Source: Perkinsus olseni (taxonomy: Eukaryota > Perkinsozoa > Perkinsida > Perkinsidae). Taken from it: DNA of 64,000 bases. The stretch's first letter is position 1. Every line of letters starts with the position of its first letter. Shown here in pieces: positions 1 to 12,500 of the stretch. The stretch spans positions 62,001-126,000 of the forward strand of contig JABANP010000025.1 in the NCBI GenBank assembly GCA_013115135.1. The letters run 5' to 3'. The notes under the pieces were generated by a model. The model was not told the origin of the DNA. It did no database searches and saw only the letters and a list, made by a program, of their open reading frames with translations. Both the position numbers and the translations under genes were made by a program.

Positions 1-1625
1 CACTGCCGCAGTGGAGGTCCTTCCCAGCGGATTCCTACCCATATCTGATGCCCAGGCATCTGTCCAGTAGACTCTCGTAGGTGAATTGTGTGCAGAGGAC
101 CGAGAAGAGATCCGTTCGTCTATCGATGACTATGAACTCCTCTATCTTCAACCCCTTGCTCGTCACTGTCTCTGGTAGTAGCGGCTTCCGCCGACCTCCT
201 CCCAGGCTGGGCCCAGCAGGAGCCTCGGGAGTGACCAGGTGGCCAATCGGAGGAGCCCTAGGCCGGGGCTGGGAACTGGCAGCATTACAAATGCCCATGA
301 AAGGTTCGATATCCCTTGAGAACCCATCTGTCCCCATTACCTCCCCTCGCCAGTGAAGGCCGCCTTCTCCCCCTCGTCCACAGGAGCTCCCGCTTCATCA
401 TCCTCCTTAGCCAATCTCAAAACATAGTCTACAACGTACTTAGCAGCCGTTCCTATCGCGTTCATCTTGAGAACTCTACGACCTACAAAAACAGCAACCT
501 GATGCCAGCAGGAAACGCCCCTTCGTCTGTTGCCATGGTACTACCTGCCTGCCGGGAAACGCCCAGACCAGCACCGAAATTGCGCTGCAGGTCGTGCAAA
601 GTCTCAGCCAGTAGCGAGAGAGGGGTAGGGTCGGAGCGGATGTGGAAGTCTCGGAATGCACCTGAGAGAAGGAATACCCTGATCTCCGTGGAAGACCGTG
701 CTTAAGATCAGATGTGAAGATATAACACCGATGAGGAATTAACAATGGTGTGATAATGGAACATAGATGTGGAAGCTAAAGTCCTGCAAAATTTAACAAG
801 TAGAATAGAGGAGTACTTCTACATCGACATTATAATGTGAGGACTATCATTGCATCATCGTATCAGTAGTTATCCATATAGCCGCCATGCCTACCAGGTT
901 GGTCAATAGTGATAACATCACCCTCGACACAGAGGCCCATGAGATGTAGTGGCAAGACCTCCGCCAAACTGGACATGACCATCCTCTGCTGTAGACGGCC
1001 GAGGACGAGATGGGAAACATAAGGCACACAGATGAGGGTGTATCTGAGGGGCTCTGCATTCCCGCAGCCTCAGAAGGGAGCCTACGCACTACGTCCTCTC
1101 GAAGGCACTCTCCTTGTTGGCTTTCAGTCGGCCGTCGTCCGCTAGGATCTTCTCTGCCACCAGATCAATCATCGCTAGCGTATCCGAACTTTGTGCATGA
1201 ACCATAAAAATTATCTGAAAAGTCTCTGAGGATCTCAAAGCCGGGTCGATCAACCGCGATCCGACCTGCTTAGAATCCTGAGCGGCAGCAGCATCCCCGG
1301 CCGAGTCCGCGTCTAACTTCCTCCATAGGTCCACACCGTGGGACTTCAAGTCGTCTACCTCTACCAACAAGGAGAGCTCCGGGGAGATGCTTGGGTCCAA
1401 ATACCTGCTCATACGTAGCAAACACTCACAGCAGCTGGTATAGTACATGGTCTTGGCCCCCTGGACATGATCGTGCAAGATGTCGAGCAGCTCTCTCCGC
1501 ATCGACCCTCTCCATGCTGCCAGATCTACAGGGGCATTGTCCAGCTTAGGAGCTCCCGAACCTCGACTGGACGATGAGGAAGAGGAGCTTGCCGCAGCAA
1601 CGGTAGGAGCGGCAGCAGGAGCCAT
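1..1625 (-). CDS. VPS33: VPS33-like SM (Sec1/Munc18) protein, 3' part cut by window edge
   Basis: Multi-exon gene running off the left edge, so the C-terminal part is missing. The N-terminal exon (about 1092-1625) carries RRELLDILHDHVQGAKTMYY, later followed by IIFMVHAQ and LAMIDLVAEKIL, the order seen in VPS33 proteins. An intron of about 49 nt (1044-1092, GT-AG) joins it in frame to a second exon with LICVPYVSHLVLGRL and LPLHLMGL. Near the left edge (35-337) is the family hallmark, EEFIVIDRRTDLFSVL followed by CTQFTYESLLDR. VPS33 is the SM subunit of the HOPS/CORVET tethering complexes and promotes SNARE-driven fusion at late endosomes and vacuoles. I chose the ATG at 1625 because an upstream ATG at 1778 would overlap the end of the neighbouring PRP40 gene. 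Other SM families (VPS45, SLY1) are less likely given the CTQFTYE-type motif. Confidence 0.8.
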
Positions 1626-1713
1626 GGACAAACAACCAAGCCCTAGTCCTTGCGTCGACCCCCGGCAGCACAACGAGGACGGTGAAGGAAAACCCAGAGA
1701 ATCGTTGTTGAGC

Positions 1714-4313
1714 CTATCGTTCCCTCCGTCTCTTCCTGTCGTCTTCCTCTTCTCGATCTGATATGTCCGAGACGTCATCTGATGGGGACTCGTCTCTCTT
1801 GGCTCTACTCTTCGAAGTTGTCCCTAAAACACCTCCGCGGTTGCAAGCAGCCAAAACAGCAACAATCGAGAGAGCGTCGTCAGAGGCCCCCCCCAGTGAA
1901 ACACTTCCATATTTTCTGCGATCCCTAAAGCACCCGGTCACATGGTAGTCAACACTGGCGAACCGTCACACTATCCACATTGCAAAGAGATCGACAATGC
2001 ACGATACCGCCGCTCAAGCCCAACCTTACCTCGACGTCTATCTCCTGATGAAGACCGGCGTCTCCGCCTCTCCCTAGAGCGGTTCCTGTCCTCTGACCGT
2101 CGACGTTCCGATCGGGACCGTTCCTCCGACCGCCCTCTACGCCTGGACACCCGCCTCTCCCCGTCATCATCCCTGTCACTCCTTCGTCGGCGCGACGACC
2201 TTCTATACTCCTCCTCGTCGTCTTCATAGCGCTTCCGTCGGTGATCGTCTCTTGAGCGTCTCTCAACGTCTCGTTCTTCCGAGCGAGCACGCTTACGAGG
2301 AGACTTCTCAGATTGCGGGGACTTCTCCCTTTCCTCCTTGCGGCTGGCCTCTTCAGTAACCTCGTCATTCCTATCATCTTTAGACTCCTTCTTAGGCTCG
2401 GCAGAGGCCTCTCTGACGCCCTTCTTCGTCGGAGCAGCCACGTCGAAAGCCTGCACAGTATGTTAGTGCTCCGCGCACCTCCATCCCGCCAGCACTACAT
2501 TCTTCGGCTTCTTATGGCCATGATCATTTTGAGACTCAGCGCGCTCCGATCTTGCCTGACGCTCCTTCTCCATCTCTAGCTGAGCTCTCCTCTGACGAGC
2601 CTCTCGACGGACCTAGTCGAAGCTCGATAACCTGCCCCTAGAGCACCTCCTACTCCCTACCTCCTTGGATATGTCATTGAAGATATCATAGGGCTGGCTC
2701 GAATTACGACTGCCGATGAGATCGATGTAGGCCTCTCGGTCCTTCAGATCCTTGTGGAGGTCGAACCAAGACACACCATCTGCACCGAAAGATTCCCCGT
2801 CAGTGCCGCCGGGGACCGTACTGTGGATTTGTTCCATGTAGTCATGCACGAGCATTTCTCTGAACTTATCCCTATGCTTCCGCTCAGCCCGACGCTTGGC
2901 CTTCTCCTCGCTCGATCTACAGGAAAGACACCACTCGCGGATGTCACGCGGAGCGATTGTGGGCGACGAGCCAGGTTATTGCATGACCCGTGACTACTAC
3001 CTTGTATTTCTCATCGGCCTCCTTAATCCATCGTTCCCAAACTGCCAGTCTATCCAGCGGCTCCACTGCGCGGAATTCCTCGGGGAATTTCTCGGCCATA
3101 AAGTGACAGACATCATTCCACCTGATAGCGTTTATTTCCAACCGAGCACCATCGGTCGAGAGAGCGCGCGTCGACCAATTTTGCGCTGCCTCTACGCTAC
3201 GAAGCTCATTGACGCATAGAAGGCTTTTCTGCCAGCCCCAAACCTCCTCTCACTTGGTGAGCCTATTGACTTGTGGGTGCTTCGAATACACAAGGAAAAG
3301 CTTATCCATCTTGCGGATCCTGTCACGTCTGCTGATGTCTCGCATCTTGTTCTCGTTCTCATCCATAAAGTCCTGGAAGATGTGGTCCAGATCCTACAAG
3401 AAGGAGAGACTCGAGATCATTCTGTCAGTAATGGTGAGCTCAACAAGATCCAATATATTTAACGCGCTACCAAGTTGTCGAGTCGACCTGTCACCTAAGG
3501 GCCATCAGGATCCGGCGAGTGAATGATCACGCAAGGCAGTCTCTCCCGCACAGTACATCCTCATGAGCAAACTTCCAGAAGTCCTTCTTCCGCCAGGCGT
3601 AGGCCAAGTCCCGGAAAGTAACGTTTTCGAAGGTAAGAGCTGATCGTAAAAGACAGGGTTGTTCTCATATTCTCAGCCACCGTGCCGATACACGAGCGGT
3701 GGACAAGCGTCCGGAATGGGCGAGTGAGTCGGGTATTACGACTGCCATCCTCCATCAAAGCGGCCGCCGAGTCCTCCTCTGGCTTCTTTGCTTCATCAAT
3801 TATGGTAGGAACTTCGGTGCTCACAGCCTCGGCTTCCTTCTTCTGCGCCTCGGCCTCTTCCTCTTTCTGTGCATTCAACCACTTATCCAACTGCTCCTGA
3901 TTATCATCACGACGACGAGCTCAATCTTCGCAAAGAAACCTCCCGACACTACTCTGAACTCTTTCTTCGCTGCCATTTCTCGATGGCGGCCCTCAGTCTG
4001 TTCGAACTTGACTCGTCGGCTCTGGTACTCGGACAAGAACTGCTTACGCTGGCCTACACCGGTCGGGTTACGTCCGCGCTCGAGTATCCCCAATCATACC
4101 GTTGTTCTTGCATAGTCCGAAACGCCAGTCATCTTTGATGATCTTCTCAACTTCATGCCACTTCATCCTGATATCCACAAAGATCCGTCGCGCACAGCGA
4201 AGGTTTCTAACCCACTTAGAGGTTATCTCGTATTCCTCTAACATTCTGTGGAACGCCTCCTTCCGTTCTTTCTCGGACATGTCCGTAGTAGAGTTTGCAT
4301 TCTTGTCAGACAT
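1714..4313 (-). CDS. PRP40: PRP40-like U1 snRNP splicing factor with FF domains and RS/RD-rich tail
   Basis: Several exons encode successive FF domains of the PRP40/PRPF40 type. First FF: KERKEAFHRMLEEYEITSKW with RMKWHEVEKIIKDDWRF (4068-4313). Linker helix: GQRKQFLSEYQSRR. Middle FF: TFRDLAYAWRKKDFWKFAHE (about 3560-3640). Then IRWNDVCHFMAEKFPEEF (about 2990-3140) and the last FF ending DLKDREAYIDLIGSRN plus PYDIFNDIS (about 2660-2800). The C-terminus (1971-2456) is an Arg/Ser/Asp/Glu-rich tail, then a last exon ending SDREEEDDRKRRRER. PRP40 bridges the 5' splice site and branch point by binding the phosphorylated Pol II tail and branch-point proteins. WW domains normally precede the FF domains; none is visible upstream of the ATG at 4313, so the protein is either WW-less or has an unrecognised 5' exon. 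The stop lies only about 90 nt before the VPS33 start. Confidence 0.8.
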
Positions 4314-5267
4314 CCCAGGCTCGAGAGGTGACGCTACGAATGACCCTACTTCTGCAGGAGCGGGAAAAACTACACGCTGATCAGAAGATTTTCACCGAGG
4401 CCTTGGCACGATGGGGATGACCCCCAATCCACCACATCCCATTCACTGGGCGGTTTGGCCAGTGTAAAAACTCGAACTCAATTCAGTTCTTCCGGCAATC
4501 AAGATTGTACCATGTTTAATCTGGATGGCGCTCGAAGAAACGACGCTGATTCATTCCGGTATTAGGCGCACGGCTGAACCTGGACAGACACACTGGAAGA
4601 CAGAACTGGAAACGATTTGAGGGTAGGAAAGGTTTCTTCAAACCTTCGTGAAGCTCTACACGACCATGCAGGAGCTTGAACATCAGCTTTCCCATGAAGG
4701 AACACTGGCGAAGGATTGGGACTGATCTCTTGAATTTGCGGAAGATATCCACGAAACCGCTAAATCTGGCGGGCGATATTCAAGTAGCCGAATCTGGCAT
4801 CTGCGTGAGCAACTCCCTCGGGGGTGTTAAGCGTGGCACTGCCACAGTGGCAGAAAACTTTGAGAGGTACTGCGAAGCGTAGTTTGCAGCGGAGCCTGGA
4901 TAACACTGGTCGGAATGCCTCAACAGCCAAACTCTCTCTACGCAGACATCGTAGGCTTCATTGTGCAGCATTGTCTATTCGTCTGCTTACGCCCGTTTGT
5001 CAACCGCCACCTTAACTTCCGGCCGTCTGGTGCCAAGCAACGGTGCACGAAGCCTCACGGCAATACTTTAGCTGGTTTGGAGACGATTGCTCGTCGGCAT
5101 CACACCCTAACCCACCCGACAAAACCGCAGTCTATAGGCTACGCTGGCGTACCTCAGGATGCGCCGCAATAGATCAGAATTCCGCGCGCGGTTGACATTT
5201 GGCTTCGCTCGCGCTATAGCTATCTCACCCTTCCAGGCTTTGTCAAGTCAATCACACTTCAATCAAC
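4314..5267. other. Intergenic region between divergent PRP40 and aldolase genes
   Basis: Only short, low-quality open frames are present and none matches a family I know. The region separates two divergently transcribed genes, so it should hold both promoters. I see no TATA box or repeat I would defend, and no WW-domain exon that would extend PRP40. Confidence 0.5.
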
Positions 5268-6353
5268 ATGCCTTACACTACCGGCTACAAGTACGAGTCC
5301 GAGCTCATCGCCACCGCCAACGCCATCTGCGCTGCCGGCAAGGGTATCTTGGCCGCCGATGAGTCCACCGGCACCATCAAGAAGCGTTTCGACGGCGCTG
5401 GTATCGTCAACACTGAGGAGAACCGTGCCGCCTACAGGTCTCTTCTTTTCACCACCCCCGGCCTCGGTGAGTACATCTCCGGTGCCATCCTCTACGAGGA
5501 GACCCTCTTCCAGAAGAACGCCGAGGGTATCGAGATGGTCGAGCTTTTGAAGAAGCAGAACATCATCCCCGGTATCAAGGTCGATAAGGGACTCACCATC
5601 CTCGCCGGTACCGACGGTGAGACCTCCACCATGGGTCTCGATGGCCTCGCCGAGCGTTGCCAGAAGTACTACGCTCAGGGTGCCCGCTTCGCCAAGTGGA
5701 GAACCGTCCTTAAGATCGACGAGGCCAAGCACATGCCTACTCAGCTCTCCATTGAGGAGACCGCTCACAACCTCGCCCGTTACGCCTCCATCTGCCAGGA
5801 GAACGGTCTCGTCCCCATCGTCGAGCCCGAGATCTTGCAGGATGGCGTCCACACCATCGAGACTGACGCTTACGTCACCGAGCGTGTCCTCACCGCCGTC
5901 TTCAAGGCCCTCAACGACAACCACATCCTCCTCGAGGGCTGCTTGCTCAAGCCTAACATGGTTACCGCCGGTGCCGAGTGCCCCGTCCGCCCCACTTCTG
6001 AGGAGATCGCCAGGTTGACCGTGCGCACCCTTGCCCGCACTGTTCCCCCGGCCCTCGTCGGTGTCACCTTCCTCTCCGGTGGCCAGTCCGAGGAGATGGC
6101 TTCCGTCAACCTCAACGCCATGAACGTCCTCCCTAAGGAGCGTCGCCCTTGGGCTCTCACCTTCTCTTACGGTCGCGCCCTCCAGGCCTCCACCATCAAG
6201 ACCTGGTCTGGCAAGGCCGAGAACACCAAGGCCGCCCAGGCTGTCTTGTTGGCCCGCGCCAAGGCCAACTCTGAGGCTCAGCTCGGTAAGTACCAGGGTT
6301 CTTCCGATGCTACCGCCAACGAGTCCAACTATGTCAAGAACTACGTCTACTAA
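5268..6353 (+). CDS. FBA: Class I fructose-1,6-bisphosphate aldolase
   Basis: Uninterrupted 361-codon frame, the usual length for class I aldolase. It shows the family signatures [12 protein letters not shown] near the N-terminus, [28 protein letters not shown] with the glutamates that assist catalysis, and [12 protein letters not shown] containing the Schiff-base lysine. [10 protein letters not shown] forms the phosphate-binding segment, and the protein ends in the tyrosine (NYVY) that class I enzymes use during catalysis. The enzyme splits fructose-1,6-bisphosphate into DHAP and glyceraldehyde-3-phosphate in cytosolic glycolysis and gluconeogenesis. The start ATG follows CAATCAAC with no earlier in-frame ATG needed. 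Codons are almost all C- or G-ending (GCC, ATC, CTC, GAG, AAG) and there is no intron, unlike most neighbours, suggesting very high expression. No targeting peptide is visible. Confidence 0.97.
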   Translation: MPYTTGYKYESELIATANAICAAGKGILAADESTGTIKKRFDGAGIVNTEENRAAYRSLLFTTPGLGEYISGAILYEETLFQKNAEGIEMVELLKKQNIIPGIKVDKGLTILAGTDGETSTMGLDGLAERCQKYYAQGARFAKWRTVLKIDEAKHMPTQLSIEETAHNLARYASICQENGLVPIVEPEILQDGVHTIETDAYVTERVLTAVFKALNDNHILLEGCLLKPNMVTAGAECPVRPTSEEIARLTVRTLARTVPPALVGVTFLSGGQSEEMASVNLNAMNVLPKERRPWALTFSYGRALQASTIKTWSGKAENTKAAQAVLLARAKANSEAQLGKYQGSSDATANESNYVKNYVY

Positions 6354-6846
6354 GTTCGTTCTTTCGGACTAGTACGTTCCTTGGATGGTAGAGTAAGGTC
6401 TTGTGCTGATTGACTTGTCGTCGAATGATCAAGTCGCGTTTTGCGCATTCGAGTTCCTTGTTCTATACATTACTGGTTCATTCTTTAACTTCGACGCCTG
6501 GACAGGGCTGTCACAAACCGTGTATCACGACTAATTCTCGGTGGATTTGAGTTGCCAAGTTGGGGTAGTGGGTGACGAAGTAAGATTAGCCTCAAGATGT
6601 GAGAAGAGATAAGCGTGGGGTGTCTCCACGGAGTTGAGCGGTGTGTAACGAGCAGAAAATTGAACGTGGAAGCCTTCTGATTAAGATAACGAATAAGAAA
6701 TTCCGTAGCGCTCGAGCATGTATAGACATGATAGGGTAGTGGAACTCTATACTGTCGAGCAACTTGCATCTGCCACCGTTTTTTTCTTTCCTCGAGGTCT
6801 CCATACCGCTCCTCTCTGAATGTTGCCGAAGCAGCAGGAGCTACCC
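6354..6846. other. Aldolase 3' flank
   Basis: No coding exon could be supported here. The first 100-150 nt are presumably the aldolase 3' UTR. Frames on both strands are short and rich in rare codons. Confidence 0.4.
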
Positions 6847-7221
6847 CTATGCAACACTATGAATCCCGGGAGCTTCTCCCTCGTGTTCTGATTTAGCGCT
6901 GAGGCGTGTTCCTAGTAGATGCGTGTGATTCCGATGGTCCCAGTCCCGTAGAGCTGTAGCAGGCCCCCCTGACCCCCACCCGGCACCGAGCAGCACCGCC
7001 TTGGCGATTCCCTGAAGTAGGCTAATCACTGAGGTAGTTGCAATGGTCGGGAAGTAGTGGTCGAGATCTCCCCTAAGCTGGCCCGCCAGGCGGTGGCTCC
7101 AAGCCTCCCTGTGCAGGGCCAAGCTCCCAGCCAGACTGAGAGAGTCGGCACCTTTCTTCATACGCACCAAGGGGTTGCGGGTCTCCAACAGTGTAGCCGA
7201 TAGCCACATGCTATGCTTCAA
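6847..7221 (-). CDS. Hypothetical protein, 124 codons
   Basis: A single open frame starting MKHSMWLSATLLETRNPL and ending GEAPGIHSVA. Codon use is fairly G/C-biased in third position, like nearby real genes, which is the main reason to list it. A moderately hydrophobic stretch in the middle (ATTSVISLLQGIAKAVLLG) might be a membrane-associated helix. I recognise no domain. It could also be an internal exon of a larger gene or a chance frame. It lies in a gene-poor stretch between the aldolase and the long minus-strand cluster. Confidence 0.3.
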   Translation of the reverse strand: MKHSMWLSATLLETRNPLVRMKKGADSLSLAGSLALHREAWSHRLAGQLRGDLDHYFPTIATTSVISLLQGIAKAVLLGAGWGSGGPATALRDWDHRNHTHLLGTRLSAKSEHEGEAPGIHSVA

Positions 7222-8894
7222 ACTTCGTCGCCGGCAGTACTGGTTTGTTTTGGTTGAGTGGAGTCACTCTAACACGCTCGTGTGTTGCTGCGTTTCTAGC
7301 GTTGTCTTGGACTTGACCAACTTTGCCTCACCCGTTAACTTGGCAGCGATACGCACTACGTCAGCCTGACCCGAAAAGCATCGCACGATATCCACGGACT
7401 AACAGCTTATCCCTGCATCTGCAGCTGTCTCAACTTCCCTTCGGGTTTTGAACAACAGGGCGAAGGGTTGAAGTGGAAAACAACGCGATTGCGCGGTTTC
7501 GATCTTATATGCGTTGCTTCTCAACTTGCTGTTAGTCAAATTGCTCCAACCAGCAGTTCCACAAAGTGTATGACACGCGATCGCTCGCGGTCTGACATCC
7601 GACTCCTAGTTATCCCCGTACAGGGCATCCTACCCACGAGTAACTCTCAGTATACGGATGAAGGTTTCGGGTTATAATGTTCCTTGCGGTTTAGCGTTCG
7701 AGGGCTCATCCATGTATACTAGTGGGTGCGGACAGCCCGTCTCACCGTCAACGCATAACTTTTTCCCCATCACTAGAATTAGCGCAACAACAATTCTGCT
7801 TTCGCAAGCATACTTTAACTATCACATTCACAGGCAACCCTGAACTATCGTACTTCCAAGCATAACTGACGCCTTCAAAGAACAACCGCATATCTTTCGT
7901 AATGATGAGGGTGGTGAAATTACGATGGAGCAATGAGACACTGTTTCTACGGGGATTAAGTGGATAAAACACGATCTTAAGGATATCAATCACAGATTAC
8001 GAGAAGACAACCGCAATGCTTCTGCCAATTCATCGGCGAGGACCACCACTATCTCCTCCCGGGCAGATAGACAATTTGGAGAAAGCAATTTACAGTGACC
8101 TCATCTCAACCTCACGAAGAGGTAGCAAGTCAGATTGATTGTAGAGAGAATGAGGCCACTTATGAAAAAATGAAGGTACAGACGGGAGAGCAGTCAACGA
8201 AGCAGTGTTGCGAGCCAGTTCATCCTTGCCATACGGGGGCCAAGCAGCAGCCAGAACGACTTCGCAATAGCTCAAAGAATGACCGCAGTAAACCGTGCGA
8301 GCAGCCGCCTCCATCGGAAGATCAACCAGACGATTCTGTCACCATCAGCCTTGCGACAGAGAGGCGCGTGCATCGATACGGAGACTGCGAGGGATGAGCG
8401 AAGCCGCAAAGCAGCCAGCAGGATGGCACCCACATCACAGGACCAAAAACCACAGCTTGAGTTACACAGCAATGTACCTGAAAAGCGATGCCTTCTAACA
8501 GCACTCTACAGGCTCAGCGAACTTACAATAATATCTATTTAATAAGTATTTCATCTAAGGGTTTCTTCTCAAACGGACAAGCAGTAGCAGTGGTGATCCG
8601 TGATGTACCCCCTCATCGATGTGGCCACATATTAGGCGTATATCTCTCTTGAGCCAAGCGGGTTCGACGAAGGAAGGAATCGATATGACAGTATTCTTCT
8701 TCACACACAATGTAAACGATGCGAGGCTATATTAGTTGTTCGTAAACGACAAGTCGCGTAGGCTTGGGTGATGAAATTGGGGCCGCTATTAGGCAGAACG
8801 AGCCCGGCCTTAACCGTGGGCAATCAACTAAACTGCTACTGCTCCGATTCCACCGCAAAGGCGGCTTCATGCGTCAGCAGACGCGTTTCGGTCT
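7222..8894. other. Gene-poor stretch
   Basis: About 1.7 kb without a gene I can support. Overlapping frames of 60-100 codons occur on both strands around 8090-8550, but their compositions look like chance and they have no recognisable domains or clean splice signals. Confidence 0.4.
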
Positions 8895-9377
8895 CTACTC
8901 CATACCGACGGGGAGGGCATCGGTGATACCTAGCATGCCAATGAATGCACCCCAGGTCTCGTAAGCCGGGCCATTCACCCCTATGGCACTGTGGAGCTGG
9001 TCCCTCGAGAACCAACCCGCCTCTTCGGGCTCAGGCGCCGTGGGAGCTTCTCTGCTACCACTGCGACCTAGCAGGAAAGACGATATAGAGCCACAAGCTG
9101 AATAGGAGGCACATCGCGATAAAGCAAACACGGCAGAATCTGCTACACTCACCCCGATTCTTAGGAGGCTGCGACGACACGACCCGTCGCTCCTCATGAG
9201 GACTGTACTTGAGATCCGCCGTGACCGTCTGTGTCTCGTCAGATGGCGAGCTAGGATGATCCTAAAATCACAAGCTATGACAACACAACCCTGGCGAGAC
9301 ATCTCTCGAAAGCTCAAGACCAGAAGGCCCCGATTGCCTTCAACAACTTTTTGTGGTAAATCGTCAATCAGCAGCAT
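8895..9377 (-). CDS. Hypothetical small protein, about 110 aa, three exons
   Basis: Three exons join in frame by eye. The first starts with ATG at 9377 (MLLIDDLPQKVVEGNRGLL). After an intron ending TTTTAG comes a second (DHPSSPSDETQTVTADLKYS to SSQPPKNR). After a GTGAGT...GCTAG intron of about 90 nt comes a third (RSGSREAPTAPEPEEAGWFS to the stop at 8895). The motif EPEEAGWFSRDQL resembles the short segment after the Nudix box in some Nudix hydrolases, but no Nudix box is visible, so I do not assign a function. The gene follows the Pumilio gene on the same strand, about 180 nt after its stop, and could alternatively be a 3' extension of it. Confidence 0.4.
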   Translation of the reverse strand: MLLIDDLPQKVVEGNRGLLVLSFREMSRQGCVVIACDFRIILARHLTRHRRSRRISSTVLMRSDGSCRRSLLRIGVSVADSAVFALSRCASYSACGSISSFLLGRSGSREAPTAPEPEEAGWFSRDQLHSAIGVNGPAYETWGAFIGMLGITDALPVGME

Positions 9378-9555
9378 CAGAATTACGTTACGCAGACAGG
9401 CAGCAATGAGATAATTTAATCATTAATATAATTTCCTATCCAAGTAATGGTGCGATAATGTATTAGTTAACTGTGGCAGCAATGTTGTTATGTTGTTGAC
9501 AGTAGTGGAAGATCGCACCGCTCTTATTGGATACATCTCGGTATCATCAACATTT

Positions 9556-12500
9556 CTATACCTTCTTGCATCGCTTTTCGGCCATCACAAGAACTTTGTC
9601 CCACTTCTGTTTGTTGCGACTGTCGGGCAAGCGCTGGTAGTTCCTGAAGACTCGCGGCTCATCATGATCCTTCACAAACATGAGACGCACCTCACTAACG
9701 CTCCGTAAATCTGTTCGCATAGTTCCGTAGTGGGCGCCAAACGAAGTGCAGTGGACATGACGAAAACACCGTATCTGAGGCTCAAGTCTGCCACCATACA
9801 GGAAAACTCCAGTGAACCTACGCGCTGTTCATAAGAGTTATCATGGCTGCATTTTGGCACGAGGTGTTTCCGTAGTCAATCAAGCGGTGGATAAGCATTA
9901 CACCTGATAATGAAACATAATTCACTCGAGTAGAACCGGGTGAACAGCAGCCTGGCTTACGCATATCATCTGGTGAGACTTTGAGGGCTGTCTCAACAAC
10001 ATTGGATGCAAACTTGTGGATAGCCATCGATATGATACTTTCAGATATCTTGGTGATGATGTCCGAACAAACTTCAGGGCCCTGGCAGTGGTGTCGTGCC
10101 AATATCGACTGAGCAAACCATCCGACCCCTACCCAAATTTCCAAAGCGTGCTGAACAGCGTAGTTAGCATACGGATTCTCAACAAAGTACCTAACAAGAT
10201 TGACAAGGTATGATCCGAGCCCAGCCTGACTTCTAAGGACTCACTGTAGCTTGTTCAGCATCTTCGACTTGTATTTCTCTACGTATGAGCCATCACCGTA
10301 CCACGGCGCATGAGATATGCACTTCTTCACAACACCAAGCCCGTTTGGGTCGCCTGAGTAAGCGGATCCGAGTTCTTCGAAATTCGCCACAGCCACGACA
10401 CTATACCAGCAAGAGCTTCCAAGTTCCTGTAAATATCGTCGAAAATGAAACCAAAATCAGCCATAGGCAGATGGCTATATTCCTTGCCAGGCCCATCAGG
10501 GGTGCACTTGGTGATAGTTTGTTGCAGGACCTGAAGAGTCGCATATCGCTACCATCACCCTGAGCTCGATGCGAGCGTAGTCTCACGTGAGTCGCATGGA
10601 CATCTAAGGCCATCTTATTAACGTTGTCGTGAAGTGTCTCCTGCGAGCAGAGCATGTTCTTGGGGGGTTTGCATACACGCTATCAATGCCTGCAATGATT
10701 ACAGCGTCGAGAACACGGTGAGAGGCACGAAGCGGCGACCAACCTGGAGAGAGTGGGTTCCACGGCGGTCTTGAGAGATATAGACTATGTTCTCCAGGAC
10801 CTGACATCGGCGAATCTGAACTGGCTACAGGATCTGAAGACATCAACTCACATTGCGAAGCTAAAGCAATCCTTTGTTCTGCCGAGGAGACTTGGAATAG
10901 CTGTTGGCACATATAGTTAGCATACGTATCACACATTATGCGTGATAACACCTGCAGGGAACAACCAACATGACGGCGAGTTGTATTCTTAACGACAGGA
11001 GTATAATTCGGGGAGCCGAGAGACTTGAAAGTATACTGTCCGAAAAAAGGGAGACGAGGAGCGCAGACCGGACCCAAATCTACGCCAGATAGAAATGCAT
11101 ACTATTCTCAGAGAGAGCGGACCACAGGCCACTTCAGCTTAACGCACAGAGGATGAAAGCCGAAAATATCCAGAAAACTTGACGATGGAGGCAAGAGTGA
11201 TGAGGTCGTCACGTTGGACAAGAGCTAGACGATCGACCTCCTTACCGGTTGTATCTCATGGATGATAGCATCAATAAGCTTTTCCAGCTCCTCATGCGAT
11301 CCCCCGTCCGCAGCACTCGCTGAGGTGTCCGAGATCAATTTCTGCAGGACACGACTGCCACTGCGATCCATGGCCATCTCGAGAATCTTGTCCTGTATCT
11401 AAGACCGACACCATACATGGCACATCAACCACAAACTCCGCCGCAAGGGCCCACCTCATCCAAAGTGACACTTGGCGTGTTGTGATTGTGGCTCGCACCT
11501 CCTCCCTTCAGCTTTCCGCCAGTAGCGCCTGTGATGTGACACAGTCCATATCCTGACTCCGCACGAACGTCCTACTGCAAGGCGTCGTTGAAGTCCTCTG
11601 GGAAGCTGCGTCACTCGCAGCATAACCCGTATTGGACGACCCATGCCGGAGGGGTATCGAAGGCCAAGGGCTCGAGCCACTGACGATACAACAGTAAGAA
11701 CCCAAACACACCTCAGTACCCTCTTACCTGCTACTACGATGACCCTGCGGAGTCGACACTTCGTCGGCCGCGAGCATTTGACTGTACATTCTGCTGCTAC
11801 TGCTGGCAGGGGGCCTCGAATGATACGCCGAATGAGCGTGAGAGCCACGAAAAATATCTAACACAAAAGAGCCGATGATCGAAGAACGAGCAAAAGCAGG
11901 CATCATACCCCGAGGTGTCCCTGAAGTCCCATCATTCTGCATCATCGAAGGACTCGAGCTCTGCGGACCTCCTCGACTCGAAGCTGATACCGCCACCCTG
12001 ATTCAGTTGGGGTGTGGTATATCCCACTCGAGTCTGGTCACTAGTGGTATTCGCGAGAGGCGAGGACAACGATGACATCACCGGACTGCTTGCTATGTGA
12101 CGAAACATACAAGAACTGAGGGAGACACAAGTTGCTGAGCGCGGGAAGATCGGAGGACCAACCTGTCATAACTGGCTAATCCACCATCTTGTAAATGAGA
12201 TCCATTTGCCGGCGACACTGGCGACGACAGGACTCCACGCAGATAATAGTATCCATCGTCCTGTGAATAAGGATGATGCTGTTGTTGTTGTTGGTGGAGC
12301 TGGGAGCCCTCAAATGCGCGATAAGGCGAGGTAGTAGACGACACTGCATCATAACCCGAAAACGGGGACCGGACGTCCGGAAGTGGGGCTGTTGCGGCCT
12401 GGAAGGATACGACTCACCAGAGCTGGGTAACTTCCGATGGCTCACCATTGGATGTCCGCTCCCAGAGGCGCCCCACCCACCACCGGCGGCGGGAGGTGTA

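Noticed and set aside
5259..5924. Long minus-strand open frame antisense to the aldolase
   Set aside because: It is a shadow caused by the strong C/G third-position bias of the aldolase; its translation is repetitive Gly/Leu/Asp/Val with no domain.
9190..9260. Nudix hydrolase assignment for the 8895-9377 gene
   Set aside because: Only the EEAGWFSRDQL segment fits; the Nudix box with its REx2EExGU signature is absent.
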